Of a stretch of DNA of 64,000 nt, positions 1 to 10,593 are shown in pieces. How positions within the stretch are numbered: position 1 is the first letter of the stretch; each line of letters begins with the position of its first letter. The DNA comes from Paralithodes platypus (taxonomy: Eukaryota > Arthropoda > Malacostraca > Decapoda > Lithodidae): NCBI GenBank assembly GCA_032716605.1, contig CM064530.1:10027259-10091258 (forward strand), written 5' to 3'. A program made the translations under genes and the position numbers. The notes under the pieces are model-generated. The model was not told the origin of the DNA. It saw only the letters and a list, made by a program, of their open reading frames with translations, and ran no database searches.

Positions 1-147
1 CACGAAAGGTCTAAATATTGACGAAGAAATGGGGCGAAAGGTCTAAAAATCGACTAACTAATGGGAAAAACATCTTAACATCTGAAAACCAATGGGGATA
101 AACATGAGGGAGAAAGTGATCCAGAAAACCGGCCCATCCCCCCTTAA
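1..147. mobile_element. Family A TIR element, one end, cut by the window edge
   Basis: This stretch carries the phrases seen in all family A copies (CGAAAGGTCT, ATGGGGCGAAAGG, ACATGAGGGAGAAAG) and ends in CCCCCCTTAA at 138-147, the family's terminus. The other end lies outside the window. Non-coding; assignment rests on matching copies at 6497-6876, 7762-8119 and 21326-21697. Confidence 0.65.
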
Positions 148-1744
148 ATACTAACCATTACACCACCAAAGATGGAGCTCAACGACAACTGTATCGTTAC
201 TTGGAATACAATACCATCTTAAATAATTATGATGTGGCTAATGAACACTATTAAGCTGCAATGACAAGTTTAATAAGTAATCTCATAAACCATCAGGGTA
301 AATGCTTCAACGTTTACATATAAATTAACCTACTGGCCTCTGAGCTAAAAACAAGCTAGTCCAACCTATACTTAAGATTGTGTACGTTTTCTTTCATTAC
401 TCGTTTCGGTATATATGATTTAGATCGAGAGTAATCCCATCAATCAGTATGTGCATAGTAAATCTGATATAGCATATACTGTAAATCATTCCTATATATG
501 TCATTCTGAGCTGAAATGTATTATAAGGTAGATATAAGATAATGGACATACCTGGTACCCTGTACAAGCCAAGCGTTTGTCTGTTACCAGGCCCATCTAT
601 GTTTACAGTACGTGTTCTATAGGTTTCTTATATACCATACTACATTGTTATACATCATATACTGTCGCAAATGCATGATGTGGGACCTATTATACAGCAT
701 TGTCAAAACAAAAAAAATCTTACTATAATCTCCCTAGCGACGGCGTCAGCGACAAAAGTGGGGCTAGAACCTTAATTAGGCCCCCTACTGTCAACATACT
801 GTAGATGCTGATTTCAATAAGTCCCCTTTAACTCATCCTGTATCCCATTACAACCCAAGGTATATTCCTAGCCACTGGTGGGGGGCGTGTTTTTTAGATT
901 GTTGGATGATGGGTAAACATTAATTTCAGCGTCTCATTACTATAAGAAAACACTGTCTATGAAGGAAAAACACATACAAACACACACAGTTGTTGCTGAA
1001 ATCACTGTCAGTTCAGAAAGTAATATTTACCTTAGTTTCTCTCATTACGCGTTTGCATGGTAACAAGGCAGGCCTGCTTACAAACCACTGGCGGTCCTGG
1101 CGGAACGGTCACAGGGGTTTGAGAGAGGACTGACACCGACCGAAAACTTGGTCTTTTTTGTCACAATCTACAAACGCACCCATGTAGTCACCAGTACGAG
1201 CTCTTTCCACCATCTTCACTATTATTGGCTCTCTCATAAATCATATGCCACTGCCATCTCTAATATCATACCATTCACCATTTTACGCATGCAACCATCA
1301 CTACCAAATACTTTCAGGATCACAATAACTACCAATTTTGCAAGCATACCACTAACCATTTTACGTAAGCAACCAACACTACCAAATACCTTCAGGATCA
1401 CGATAACTACCAAAATAGCATACCACTCACCATTTTATGTATGCAGCCATCACTATCAAATACTTTCAGGAGCATGACAACTACCAATATATCTTTCATG
1501 TTTTACGCGCACACCCTCAATACTGCCAGTCTGCCACCTCTTTCTTCTACTGGATATTTTGACGAAGTACCCCATCTAGTGGTCAAAGCTGCCGACTCAG
1601 TGTTGCCTATCCTAAATATATCGAAGATGAAGAATTTGTTTTAATAATATTTGATTAGTGTACAGTCAACTCGTTTAGTCCGCAGTCTCAGAATAGTATT
1701 TCGATGATTGCATTGATATAGCCTGTAGCCTGTTAATTGGTACA
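148..1744. other. Spacer without recognisable gene
   Basis: AT-rich DNA with no coding pattern. Short open frames at its right side come from the tandem repeat at 1267-1490. Bases 149-169 resemble the 5' end of the tRNA-like SINE found at 35168-35306 (complement orientation), but the match is too short to call. Nothing else seen. Confidence 0.5.
1267..1490. repeat. Minisatellite, about three 78-84-bp units
   Basis: Three diverged units begin with CATACCA at about 1267, 1345 and 1429. Each contains ACCATTTTA, then CAACCA or AGCCATCA, then a CTTTCAGGA or CCTTCAGGA block and an ACTACCAA block. The repeat keeps a frame open and creates a spurious 109-codon ORF. Confidence 0.75.
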
Positions 1745-1816
1745 CGTCCTTCCTAAGCCGAATAAAATCGTCTAAAAGTGGCCAGAATATAATGAAAGGA
1801 TGTCGCCGGTACCGAC
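1745..1816. mobile_element. Family B foldback element, single arm
   Basis: Contains the right-arm string of family B: CTTCCTAAGCCGAATAAAAT, then CGTCTAAA, GGCCAGAATA and GTCGCCGGTACC. No left arm precedes it, so it is a half element or relic. Confidence 0.6.
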
Positions 1817-1900
1817 TGGATTAATAATACTGTCGCAAGTAGTATCTCTAATGCCATCTCGTGACCAAACAAGTGTATCGTTACCGTTATATAATGTATT

Positions 1901-1974
1901 TTAATAGCGATACTCCTCTAATTACCATATAGTGGATTTAATAGCGATACTCCTCTAATTACCATATAGTGGAT
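1901..1974. repeat. Perfect 37-bp tandem duplication
   Basis: Two identical 37-bp units (1901-1937 and 1938-1974), each starting TTAATAGCGATACTCC and ending ATATAGTGGAT. No divergence between units, so the duplication is recent. Confidence 0.9.
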
Positions 1975-1990
1975 TTTTTGTTTGTCTTTA

Positions 1991-2195
1991 TTAACCCATT
2001 CAGTACCGGTGACATCCTTTCCATTATATCCTGGTAACAATTAGACGATTTCATTGAGCTTAGGAAGGACATCGAACAATCGAAAGAGTAAAGACTATCT
2101 CGGTTAATCCCTATATAGCTACTATATGTCCTTCGTAAGCTTCACAAAATCTTCTAAATGTAGCTGAAATTCAATAAAAAAAAACGTCTCGTTAA
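1991..2195. mobile_element. Family B foldback element, near-complete
   Basis: Begins TTAACCCATTCAGTACCGG and ends ACGTCTCGTTAA. The left arm has TTAGACGATTTCATTGAGCT and the right arm has the mirrored TTCACAAAATCTTCTAAATG. About 205 bp, no coding capacity; a MITE-like hairpin. Confidence 0.65.
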
Positions 2196-2515
2196 TCTCG
2201 CCTTGGGTATGAGATCACCTACGTTATCAAACCATGAAGCTTAGCGAGTTGATTTACGCTTCATAATAACACCACCCAGATCAAGTAGTTACTAAAGTCA
2301 GGACTTACTCATATACTATCAAGAACAATAATAATAATAAAAAACAGATTAGATAAATGAATAAATAACCCCCCCCCCCGTAACTGCCATTTACCTAGCA
2401 ATGTGGCGAACGAATTAGTCGCTTCAAAACTTGGGTTCATTGTGATTCGAAGCAGTGAGATGTTGATTCTGGTTCGTGTGTGGATATCATATTATAACTG
2501 CCTCGTTAACCCATT

Positions 2516-2692
2516 CAGAACCGGTGACGTTCTTTTTCATACATTCTATCAACCATTAGACGATTGTATTCAGCTTAGGAAGGACGCCTACCCATTAAAA
2601 GGTTGCAAACTATATTAATTAATCCTTTTAACTACCACAGATCTTTCCTAATTTGAATAACATAGTCTAATGATTGCCAGAATGATAAACAC
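2516..2692. mobile_element. Family B foldback element, partial
   Basis: Starts GTTAACCCATTCAGAACCGG, followed by TTAGACGATTGTATTCAGCT and a mirrored TTTGAATAACATAGTCTAAT. The right end fades before a C-run at 2697-2710. It lies 320 bp from the copy at 1991-2195 in the same orientation. Confidence 0.6.
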
Positions 2693-2895
2693 CTACACCC
2701 CCCCCCCCCCTTGAAGATGAATTTCTAAATTTTTCGGTGGCCGGATCCTCCTTAAAATTAAAATATGTTCCTATCATACCAATATAATCGAACTGAAATA
2801 TGTGGTATAAATACATAAACCTGAAGGTCCTTACCGTGCAGCGAGTAATCCCTGAAGGACGTGGCACTCCAATAGTCACTTAGGCTAACCTCGGC

Positions 2896-3013
2896 CAGCA
2901 CACCTAACACTGCAACCACCTCCCTCCCTTGCACCACCACCAACCCACCTACACCAGCACACCCAACACTGCAACCACCTCCCTCCCCTGCACCCCAACC
3001 AACCCACCTATAC
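2896..3013. repeat. 59-bp C/A-rich tandem duplication
   Basis: Two units starting CAGCACACC at 2896 and 2955, each with ACACTGCAACCACCTCCCTC and ACCAACCCACCTA. Low-complexity ORFs on both strands here are by-products. Confidence 0.8.
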
Positions 3014-3089
3014 CTCCAGACACGCCCCAACCAACTACCAACCTCGGCCAAACCACTTCACCCACCGCAGGAACACACACAATAACGCC

Positions 3090-3293
3090 GGTATCACACG
3101 AGAGCTTTTATAGTCAACATTCGATAGTCAACATTCGATGATCAACATTTTTCTGGCAACATTTCTGGAATATTTTGCACTGGTATCGGAAACTAGACTG
3201 ATGGTAGATGAACTTAGATGACAAAAATATTATAAATGTTGACCTCATAAGATGCCAGACCAGTGTTGAGGGAGAAAGCGTTCGTGTGATACC
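3090..3293. mobile_element. Family C MITE-like element, complete
   Basis: Left end GGTATCACACGAGAGCTTT (3090) and right end AAAGCGTTCGTGTGATACC (to 3293) form an imperfect terminal inverted repeat. The interior has the family phrase GGAAACTAGACT. 204 bp, non-coding. A second two-ended copy is at 21070-21279; half copies sit at 7137, 12622 and 16930. Confidence 0.75.
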
Positions 3294-4019
3294 AGCTTAA
3301 GACGGGAGCTCGCTTCAACCTGCACACGCTTTGTTCATGCTTAGTTAGTTAGTTAAAATAGGACTTCAGAGGCTGTCAACCCCACTGGATTATTAAGCCA
3401 TCACACTGTAAATCAAGAATAGCGTCAGGACTGGAGGCATTTTTCGAGAACTCCAGTCCCTCGACACTGTGCCTGCCGACTGACTGTCTATGTGCTAACT
3501 ATTGGTTCGTTGCTCATGTCTCTGTTTCATTCGGTTTCAGAGTGCATCAATTTTCCCAGGACTATCGGACACACCAATTCCCATTAGACATCGCTCATTG
3601 GCAATAGGTACACAAAACTTGAACTATCACCCGACATCAAATTACACCACACTTTTGTATCTGTTATTTTTGTATTTATTTATTTTTATTATTTTATTAT
3701 AAGGAGTTTATTTATCATTATTTATAATCATTAATATTTCGGGATATAAATTTAACAATTCCTAGTTTTCATTAACTCTTGTTGTTTTTCATTAGTTATC
3801 TTTGGAGCGACTATATTACATGTAAGAGGATATACATTTTTTTGAATATCCATAATATTGCTCCTATTAAGGCTTACCTTTAGGAATCAGCAGACAAACC
3901 CACTTAATTGTTAAAAGTCTCAATCTGAATATTTAAAGAGAATATTTAAATGCAAGAGCTTTCTAGGATACAAAACTATCAGGAATACAAACAAACTTGG
4001 GATTGGATTGCACAATTAT
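3294..4019. other. Spacer downstream of cuticle gene copy 1
   Basis: AT-rich, no convincing gene. The right part (from about 3700) resembles the 3' flanks of copies 2-4 (phrases on a theme of TTAATATTTTCGGG, TTTTCATTAGTTATC), so it is old flank shared by array units. Confidence 0.55.
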
Positions 4020-4025
4020 TTTAAT
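4020..4025 (-). terminator. Poly(A) signal ATTAAA, copy 1
   Basis: Minus-strand ATTAAA about 125 nt after the stop codon, followed by a T/G-rich stretch (GTTTGTTTGT on the minus strand), the usual downstream element. Position and context are the same in all eleven copies. Confidence 0.7.
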
Positions 4026-4150
4026 AAATAAATAATGTATCATAAGAAAAAATAATAATTTATAAAAGGTCAAGGAGAGACAACGAATGTAATAGCATCG
4101 TTGTCGTTGACACACATGATATCCATTGTCTTAGATTAGTTGAAATCCAT

Positions 4151-6938
4151 TTACTTGGATTCGTCGGACCCATACTCGAAGGATCGGGACTCGGAGGATC
4201 GGGACTCATAGGATCCGGAGTCGAAGCGGGCTTCACCAGAGTAAGTGACATCGGCAATGTAGCCAGAGTCACCGTCAACGTAGTAGGCAACCTTCTGCAG
4301 GCGACCGTCGGGAAGCTGCACGTAGTACGATCCCTGGGTCTGGTCGCCGTCACGGGTCTCCTGTTGGCCGTAGTGGTTCTCAGAGGAGTCGTCATCGACA
4401 GCCCAGTTGAAGTTGTACTCGCCTGATTCGAAGGACTGAAAATACAAGCAAAGGATTATTATGTTTGTAACATAATTGTTATGAATACATTTTATTAATG
4501 ATAGTTCACTTCTGTTACATCCAATAATTCACATATGCTCTTTAGTGACAGCTCTATGAGGCAATATTTCTACTCACGTCAGAGCCAGAGTTGGATCCGT
4601 AGAACTCACGGCTGTCGGCAGCGACGAGGGCAGCCAGGCCCAAAAGGATGAGGATCTGTGGACGAAGGAAAATAGATAATGCACATGTTAACATTAATGA
4701 GAGTTAGGGGGACTTACGCTGAGCTGTACTTTACCCAGCCTGGTATACAGGAGCTAACGTTAGGTATCTAAATGACCAAAGTTTGCTTCCTAAGACGGAC
4801 TTTCCAAATCTCGATTTATTCCAGGTATTGTTTATTGGATGGCGAGTAGAAACATAGGATATTAGGAGACTTCCCATCTACCCCAATTCGCCTTGAGAGT
4901 CAAACTCGAGTTATCTTGGTTTTGAGCAGATAGCGCTATTGCCAGCACCGTAGGACACTTATGTACATTGTAAAATTATTTGTATGATTAAACTCTGATA
5001 TAGTTCTATCATATTACTATATAACATTACTAGCTCTCTCAAACTGGAACCGTGTTCGCAGTATTCGTGAAGGGTGTCCCTAAATGGATGGATACACAAT
5101 TTGAGTATTGGATACTTTAGAAAACAATGGAATTAAAACTGAATACTCATATTGCGTATAAATTGGGTTATTATACGTTTTGCTAGTTGCACGTTGAATG
5201 AAAACCTTGGCAACACTGGTCCCAGTCAACTTTCACTCTCCCACCAGCTTTAGAAAGCTTGAGCCATCAGTAGCAGTCTGGTAGTCAGAGTGAAAGTCCG
5301 AGAGCTGGTATCTTTAAACATGGCGGATTTTCCGCCTCTACTACGGGTTAATGTATCTAAAATACTATTGATAGGGTTTTATATTTCAGAATACTTTTTT
5401 TATATTACTGTATATATACCTGTATGTAGTGTAAGCTAACATCAGTGTACACTATAATTCATTTCAATATACAGTATAACCATTACGAGTGCTAAATTTC
5501 TAGTCCGACGATCGCCTAAAAATAAATAATCGTATATAATATAATACTAGGAGGTGGGATTTCGGGTTTGTTTAATTCTCTTCCTCATACCATGAGCTAA
5601 ACAACATATCACTATAGTTGATGGCTTTTATATACCTTGCATCAAAATATAACAAGAATAATGTAGGCTACTTTGTACCAGTGCGAGTCCAAGAACCGTG
5701 ATCATATATGCTTGTGCTATTATATTCTTATAAAATAATTAATGAAGATAGACAAATTCTAATTGCCTTTTTGGAAAGTGCGTGGTAAATACTTGTAATT
5801 GTCTTCGTGGTGCGATGTATAAGGTGTTGATTTTCGGTGTGAGCATCCTGGGTTCGAGTCCACGGACTGCCACATGTGTTTGTAAATTTCATTAATCGAT
5901 TTTAGGAGTATGGTTGTTGTTGGAAGGAACATAATAAAAACCTATAGCTACACTAAACTTGTTAATTTATGACATAACAAGGTGAATTGATGTTGTAAAA
6001 ACATAAACAAAATCAGTCAACAACGCTGATATCTATCATAATGTATTTTGTTTGTGAATATTGCTATGGTATTATTGTAGATCAACCTTTCTTCTTTCTA
6101 CTGAGATATAATAGATTGTACTAAACGTGATTGTTGTTGTTGAAAATCGATGTAGAGCGAATATATTGGTTACACATGCATAATATTTCTTCGGCAAATA
6201 CCAATTTTCAAATATAAACAAATTAATTGCTCAGCTTACAACGAAAATTTGACGGCATGAACTCGTTAAAACGCTTAAATATATCTTAAATATCAATTTT
6301 CAACGAGATAATCTGATCTTATGTTATATTTTCCCGGTTTTATAATAGTATGGATCTTTATCTTTAGATGCCTATTAAATTGCATGTAGATAGATGACTG
6401 TGGGTTAAAATAGAGCAATATCATATGTGTATCGTCCAGTAGTAGCGCAAATGTCCCTTGAGAGTGAAAGGTGGTGCTAATATGCTTCCAAGAAACTTAA
6501 GGGGGGTGACCTGCTTTTTGTTATTTCTGTCCTTTTCTCTCTTTCTCTGGCTTGTATCAATTCGGCCCCATTCAGCCAACTATTTTAAGATGTTTATCCC
6601 CATCTAGGTGTCGATTTCTTTCTGGCGAGCGATAGCGAGCCAGCATTATATGAAGAAATCCGGCTTCGCCGGAGAAATTTTTCTATCGAAAAATGTACAA
6701 ATTTAGCCTGCTGTCAAACAAAACTAAAAAATATGCTGACTCGCTACCGCTCACCAGTACAAAATTTACACCTGGATGGGGATAAACGTCTTAAAACAGT
6801 AGGCTGAATGGGGCCAAATGGATACAAGCCAGAGAAAGATAGAAAAGGACAGAACAAAAACAGGTCACCCCCCTTAACTGAACATGAGAGAGCTAGATAT
6901 ATATACAGAATGACCTATAAAGCTACCTTGGCGTTCAT
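4151..6938 (-). CDS. RR-type (pro-resilin-like) cuticle protein, array copy 1 (type A)
   Basis: Spliced minus-strand gene: exon 1 6927-6938 (MNAK), exon 2 4578-4655, exon 3 4151-4435; introns 2271 and 142 nt, GT..AG, phase 0. The product has 124 residues. Residues 1-17 form a signal peptide (hydrophobic core ILILLGLAALVAA), so it is secreted. Residues 37-97 form a Rebers-Riddiford chitin-binding domain (chitin_bind_4) with the hallmarks Y-x-F-x-W, ETRDGDQTQGSYYV, LPDGRLQKVAYYVD and SGYIADVTYSGEA, closest in style to the pro-resilin domain. The tail is S/E/Y-rich (SRSSESRSFEYGSDESK). Expected role: structural protein binding chitin in the exoskeleton; this is family inference. The long intron 1 is unusual in the array because it holds dispersed repeats at 5040-6876. 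The start follows a 30-nt leader from a TCAGTT initiator. Confidence 0.9.
5040..6480. repeat. Dispersed spacer-type sequence inside copy 1 intron
   Basis: This block is homologous, with clear divergence, to spacers of later units. GTATTCGTGAAGGGTG, ATGGCGGATTT and the CTTTCTTCTTTCTA / ACATGCATAATA region recur near 29340-29640, 35467-36180 and 41860-41970. It also holds a SINE-like piece at 5802-5896. No gene is visible; it may be an old mobile element or displaced spacer. Confidence 0.5.
5802..5896 (+). mobile_element. tRNA-derived SINE-like fragment
   Basis: Box B of RNA polymerase III promoters, GGTTCGAGTCC, is at 5851-5861, preceded by a tRNA-like stem region and followed by CACATGTG and a TTTCATTAAT stretch. 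The body resembles the minus-strand SINEs at 28583-28736 (GAATATCCTAGGTTCGAGTC). Not a functional tRNA: the acceptor stem and anticodon arm do not fold. Confidence 0.55.
6497..6876. mobile_element. Family A TIR element with ~110-bp inverted arms
   Basis: Begins TTAAGGGGGGTGACCTG and ends CAGGTCACCCCCCTTAA, with arms continuing inward (GGCTTGTAT, GGCCCCATTCAGCC, TTTATCCCCATC against their mirrored forms at 6770-6850). The centre has the family hairpin TCCGGCTTCGCCGGA. 380 bp, non-coding. It lies in copy 1 intron 1, so the pre-mRNA would carry a long hairpin. Confidence 0.8.
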
Positions 6939-6964
6939 TGTGTAGTGTAGCTAGGTGTAGACTT

Positions 6965-7000
6965 AACTGACTAGACCTGCGCTGGGTGCCCTATATATAC
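6965..7000 (-). promoter_or_regulatory. Core promoter of copy 1
   Basis: TATA box GTATATATAG at 6991-7000 and arthropod-type initiator TCAGTT at 6965-6970 (likely start base 6968), about 30 bp apart, 30 nt before the ATG. A C/A-rich block (plus strand CAAACCCCACACCTCCAACA) upstream of TATA to about 7050 is conserved in all eleven promoters. Confidence 0.85.
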
Positions 7001-7136
7001 CCTAACAAACCCCACACCTCCAACACCCCCATGTTTCCTCACCTTCTTACCATTACCTACACCACACTTACAACATATATATTCCTCAATATCTTGCTGT
7101 TGGTTTGAGTACAGTCAGAATGTATGAATGAAGGGT

Positions 7137-7240
7137 TTATCACACGAGAGCTTTCATTGTCCATTTTTGACAGTCAAGATTTGCTAAAAACAATGTGTTT
7201 TATTTGGCACGAGTACAGGAAACTAGACTTAAACCTTCCT
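7137..7240. mobile_element. Family C half element
   Basis: Starts TATCACACGAGAGCTTTCAT and includes TCAAGATTTGCT and GGAAACTAGACTTA, as in other family C copies. The opposite terminus is missing. It lies about 140 bp upstream of the copy 1 TATA box. Confidence 0.6.
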
Positions 7241-7761
7241 TAGCCTTGGATGGTTAAATAAAATGTAATCCAAATCGAATAAAACAAAAAACAACAACAC
7301 CGTTTTCAATTTACTTACAAATCGTAAAGCATCGCTAGCTGCTACTGTCACAGCACCGACCTGTAGCTGTACCTATCACATGACGCAGGTAATTTGATCA
7401 CCCGTTCAAACACCTAAATAATTTTATATTTCAGACATTTGTTCAAAGAATGTATAACTCGTTTTAGTAATTACAAGTATTTTTGAGAGAAGAGACAAAA
7501 TAATCATGGTTGGATAGACAGTGAACATTGTTTGATCATTTGCCAAAGATCAAGTAGAAATGTCTATCACTGTAATTCGTTTATCAAATTTATTACTTGT
7601 AGATTTCCTTCATCTCTCTCTCTCTCTCAACCTGACAAGTGTTTCGGCTGATCCAGTCCAAGAAGAAAATCATTAAGTGTGAGGAGAGCGGTAATAAGCC
7701 TCGTGTTAGTTCCAGACGGAGGCAAAGATGGCCCACAGTCTGTAGCCAATCGTGGAACTCC
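7241..7761. other. Spacer, nothing recognised
   Basis: AT-rich sequence with a short CT run at 7613-7629. The 61-codon open frame at 7593-7778 has no family hallmark and no coding-like composition. Confidence 0.4.
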
Positions 7762-8119
7762 TTAGGGGTAGGGTTCATTTATTGGTCGATGTATTTATTA
7801 ATTTATATATTTTTTTAGTTTCCTCCCTAGACCTCCACCAAGCTTAATAAGACATCCCCAACATCCCACTTCTAGATAAATTTTTACGTATTTCGGTATA
7901 AAAATGTCCCGGCCTCCTATATTACAGGTTAGCTATCGCTCGCCAGGAATAAAGTAGACACCTAAATCATACGAAAGGTCTTAAATTTGACAAGGAAATG
8001 GGGCGAAAAGTCTTATAATCGTCAAACTAATGGGCCGAACATAATAAAATCTGACAAATAAAGGGGCTAAGCATGAGGGAGAAGGTGGTCCAGAAAAAAA
8101 TACAACCACCTCCCCTGAA
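7762..8119. mobile_element. Family A TIR element
   Basis: Left end TTAGGGGTAGGGTTC, right end CACCTCCCCTGAA. Internal family phrases: AGTTTCCTCCCTAGACCTCC, ATCGCTCGCCAGGAATAAAG, ATGGGGCGAAAAGTCTTATA, AAGCATGAGGGAGAAGG. About 358 bp. Termini have decayed relative to the copies at 6497 and 21326. Confidence 0.65.
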
Positions 8120-9533
8120 CCGTATAATCTCTGGAAGTGACATGTTTGGTTCCTTCTGTTTAACTCCACTAGTGGAGTGATTTTAAGACATTTCGTTGCA
8201 TCAGTTTGATTACTACAAGAAGTTTTACCCGTTTCATGTGTCGATGTTTTCTGGGCAAGCTTTTGAGAGCCTGAAACATAGGAGCAACCGGCCTTCAGTC
8301 GTCACATTTGTACATCTAATTTACAAATTTTGCTTGAACGGGTAATTTTTGTTTTTATTTATAGCTTGAAGGGGGTCTGAAAAGACATTATTATGATCCT
8401 AGGGAACAACATATAAATTAAATACTTGTGACTGGCAAAACCAATCCAAACTCTCCTAATTAATTTAAAATTAGCTCCACCTTAACACCCCACAACATAA
8501 GATGAGCCAGTGAAATATTAGCACTTGGCAACACATAAGAAAGCAACGGAAGGAAACAAGGAAGACAAATTTGGTACAAACAAATAATTATCTCTCTGTG
8601 TTGTCTATGGATTTCATTTGCATCTTTAGTCATTCTTATTTTAAAACCGAAGTTTCCGAAACCACATTATAAGTGATTTCCGATTTTTTTCTCCAAACAT
8701 CGGTATATGGACAGGACTATTTACATCTCCCAGATAATGACTATCAGCATGCTGATGAATCTGGAAGTCTTCTGTCAGTGGATTTCCTACTGAGCATCTA
8801 CTCCACAAAATGTGGCAAGAAAAATGGTGAACGAATACCATAAGCGTTTGGCTATAAAAAAGTATCTCATAAGCTTAACAGAAACGTTTAACAGCAGCCG
8901 CCTGAAAACACACACATTCGTCAGCAGACAAAGCGAGAGAGAGAGAGAGAGAGAAAATATGGTAAAACTTTGATACCAAACAAATTTGGCGTTGGGCTAT
9001 TGGTTTCATAAGGAGAGTTGAGTCCCCAGACATTAACAGCTTGATCTCTCCTATCTTGTATTAAGTCTCGTCTCTATCCACCTGGACTATTACACTAAAA
9101 CAAAAAAAGCATATGTCCACTACTGTATATACTTCCAAATAAGAATCAGCACAATGGATACTAAACTTGCTTAGTATAGCACATATCTTAGTGCAAACCA
9201 GACCAAAAATTATCCAGTATCCCTCACACCGTGGTCATTTTTGTCAACTGACGTTTTGGTCAGCACTGGAGTCTGTGGCCAATGTGGGAATTGTCCGAGT
9301 ATCCATTTGGATCCGTGTCTGTTTTATTCTGTGGCCGAAATACGCCAATGCCGATGTAGGCAGAGTCGAACGTCGAATTACTCCTATCAGCATTGGACTA
9401 ATGGCGGCGTTGGGGTTGCAGCTGTTCTTGTTCATGGCTGCTTAGTTAACAGCGATAAGAACGATATTGGCTGAACAGACGAATGTGATTGGTCGCTTTA
9501 TCCTCATCATTTTTGGTCTCTCTCTCTCTTAAA
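8120..9533. other. Spacer without convincing gene
   Basis: Contains a (GA)n run at 8936-8954. Overlapping open frames on both strands at 9167-9474 have no family hallmark, no matching frame in other units, and no promoter or splice context, so I do not call a gene. Confidence 0.4.
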
Positions 9534-10513
9534 TAAGGGGAGGCTGAACCCTCCGCTGAGCCCAGAAATCAAATTTCGATTTTTTTTGTTCTTGTTCTAT
9601 AATGCTTCTTTCAACATAGGAGAATAGCATTTGAGGGAACAAAAACACATATCGCATCCATAACCCCCAGGGCCAGGGGTTCGACCTCGACCTCCGAAAA
9701 ACTAAAAACAAATCTTTCAGCCACCCAAATTTTTTTTTTGTGTCTGTAGTCTAAAGGGCTTCTGTAAGCAATTTAAATTATCATATGAGGGCATAAACAC
9801 CCATATGACATCCCTAGCACCCCCTTAGGGGGGGCCCCAATATCATGGATTTTGGTAAATAATTGTCTAAAATAATTCTACAGTCTCCCCCTGATGAACA
9901 TTTTGTTTAGTTGGTCATTAAACTCCATCGTCTATGTACGCGTCATGATAGAAAACGTTTTCTAAGGAGGACTAACTATTCTATCTCTCCAAAATTTTAT
10001 TTTGGTGTGTGAAAATCTTTGATTTTAGCTTGCCAGAGATCCTATTTTGGCACTTACGAGATCATCTACTTTTGTGCTTTTGCTCAAATTCATTCCCCTT
10101 CTACACACTACATATAGGACTGTATAGCAACTGGGAAATGCAGAGATAATGGCATTATCTCACAAGATTCGACATTGTTTAGGTTGAAATGTTGGCTAAA
10201 AATAACATATATATATATTATATATTTTTTTCAGCCCCTTCTATTATGCAATATGGTAAAACTAGATAATTTTCTTGTAGGGGATGCAGGTAGAATACGC
10301 CATGCAAAAATTGCAGGAAATTTGAACAATTTTGAGTGAGAAGATGATTTTACAAATATTTCAATGAAATTCTGCGCTCGCGCGTGCGCCCACATAGAGA
10401 GCTGATTTTTTCAGCGAGTCTTAGTATTTCCATTGGTAATAAGATGGTATAATGCCAGAAACACAATCTCTTATACAGGCTGACTTGGGGGTCAAAGCTT
10501 CAGCCTCCCCTAA
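9534..10513. mobile_element. 980-bp element with 15-bp TIRs
   Basis: Left TAAGGGGAGGCTGAA (9534-9548) and right TTCAGCCTCCCCTAA (10499-10513) match as inverted repeats at 14 of 15 bases. The ends resemble family A (TTAAGGGGAGGC). No transposase frame is visible, so it would be non-autonomous. Inside, two related blocks near 9640-9690 and 9790-9845 have C-run/G-run hairpins. Confidence 0.6.
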
Positions 10514-10555
10514 TGCTTAAACACTAATGCTTAAAGTCACAGCGTGCCAATACAC

Positions 10556-10560
<5 letters not shown>

Positions 10561-10590
<30 letters not shown>
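10561..10590. repeat. (TA)n microsatellite
   Basis: Fifteen TA dinucleotides, followed by CAGTATATATAT. Confidence 0.95.

Positions 10591-10593
<3 letters not shown>

Noticed and set aside
1148..1477. 109-codon ORF at the left end
   Set aside because: Created by the about 80-bp minisatellite; internal amino-acid repeats only mirror the DNA repeats.
9167..9474. Overlapping ORFs on both strands near 9.2-9.5 kb
   Set aside because: No homologous frame elsewhere, no hallmark motifs, no promoter; kept as uncalled spacer.
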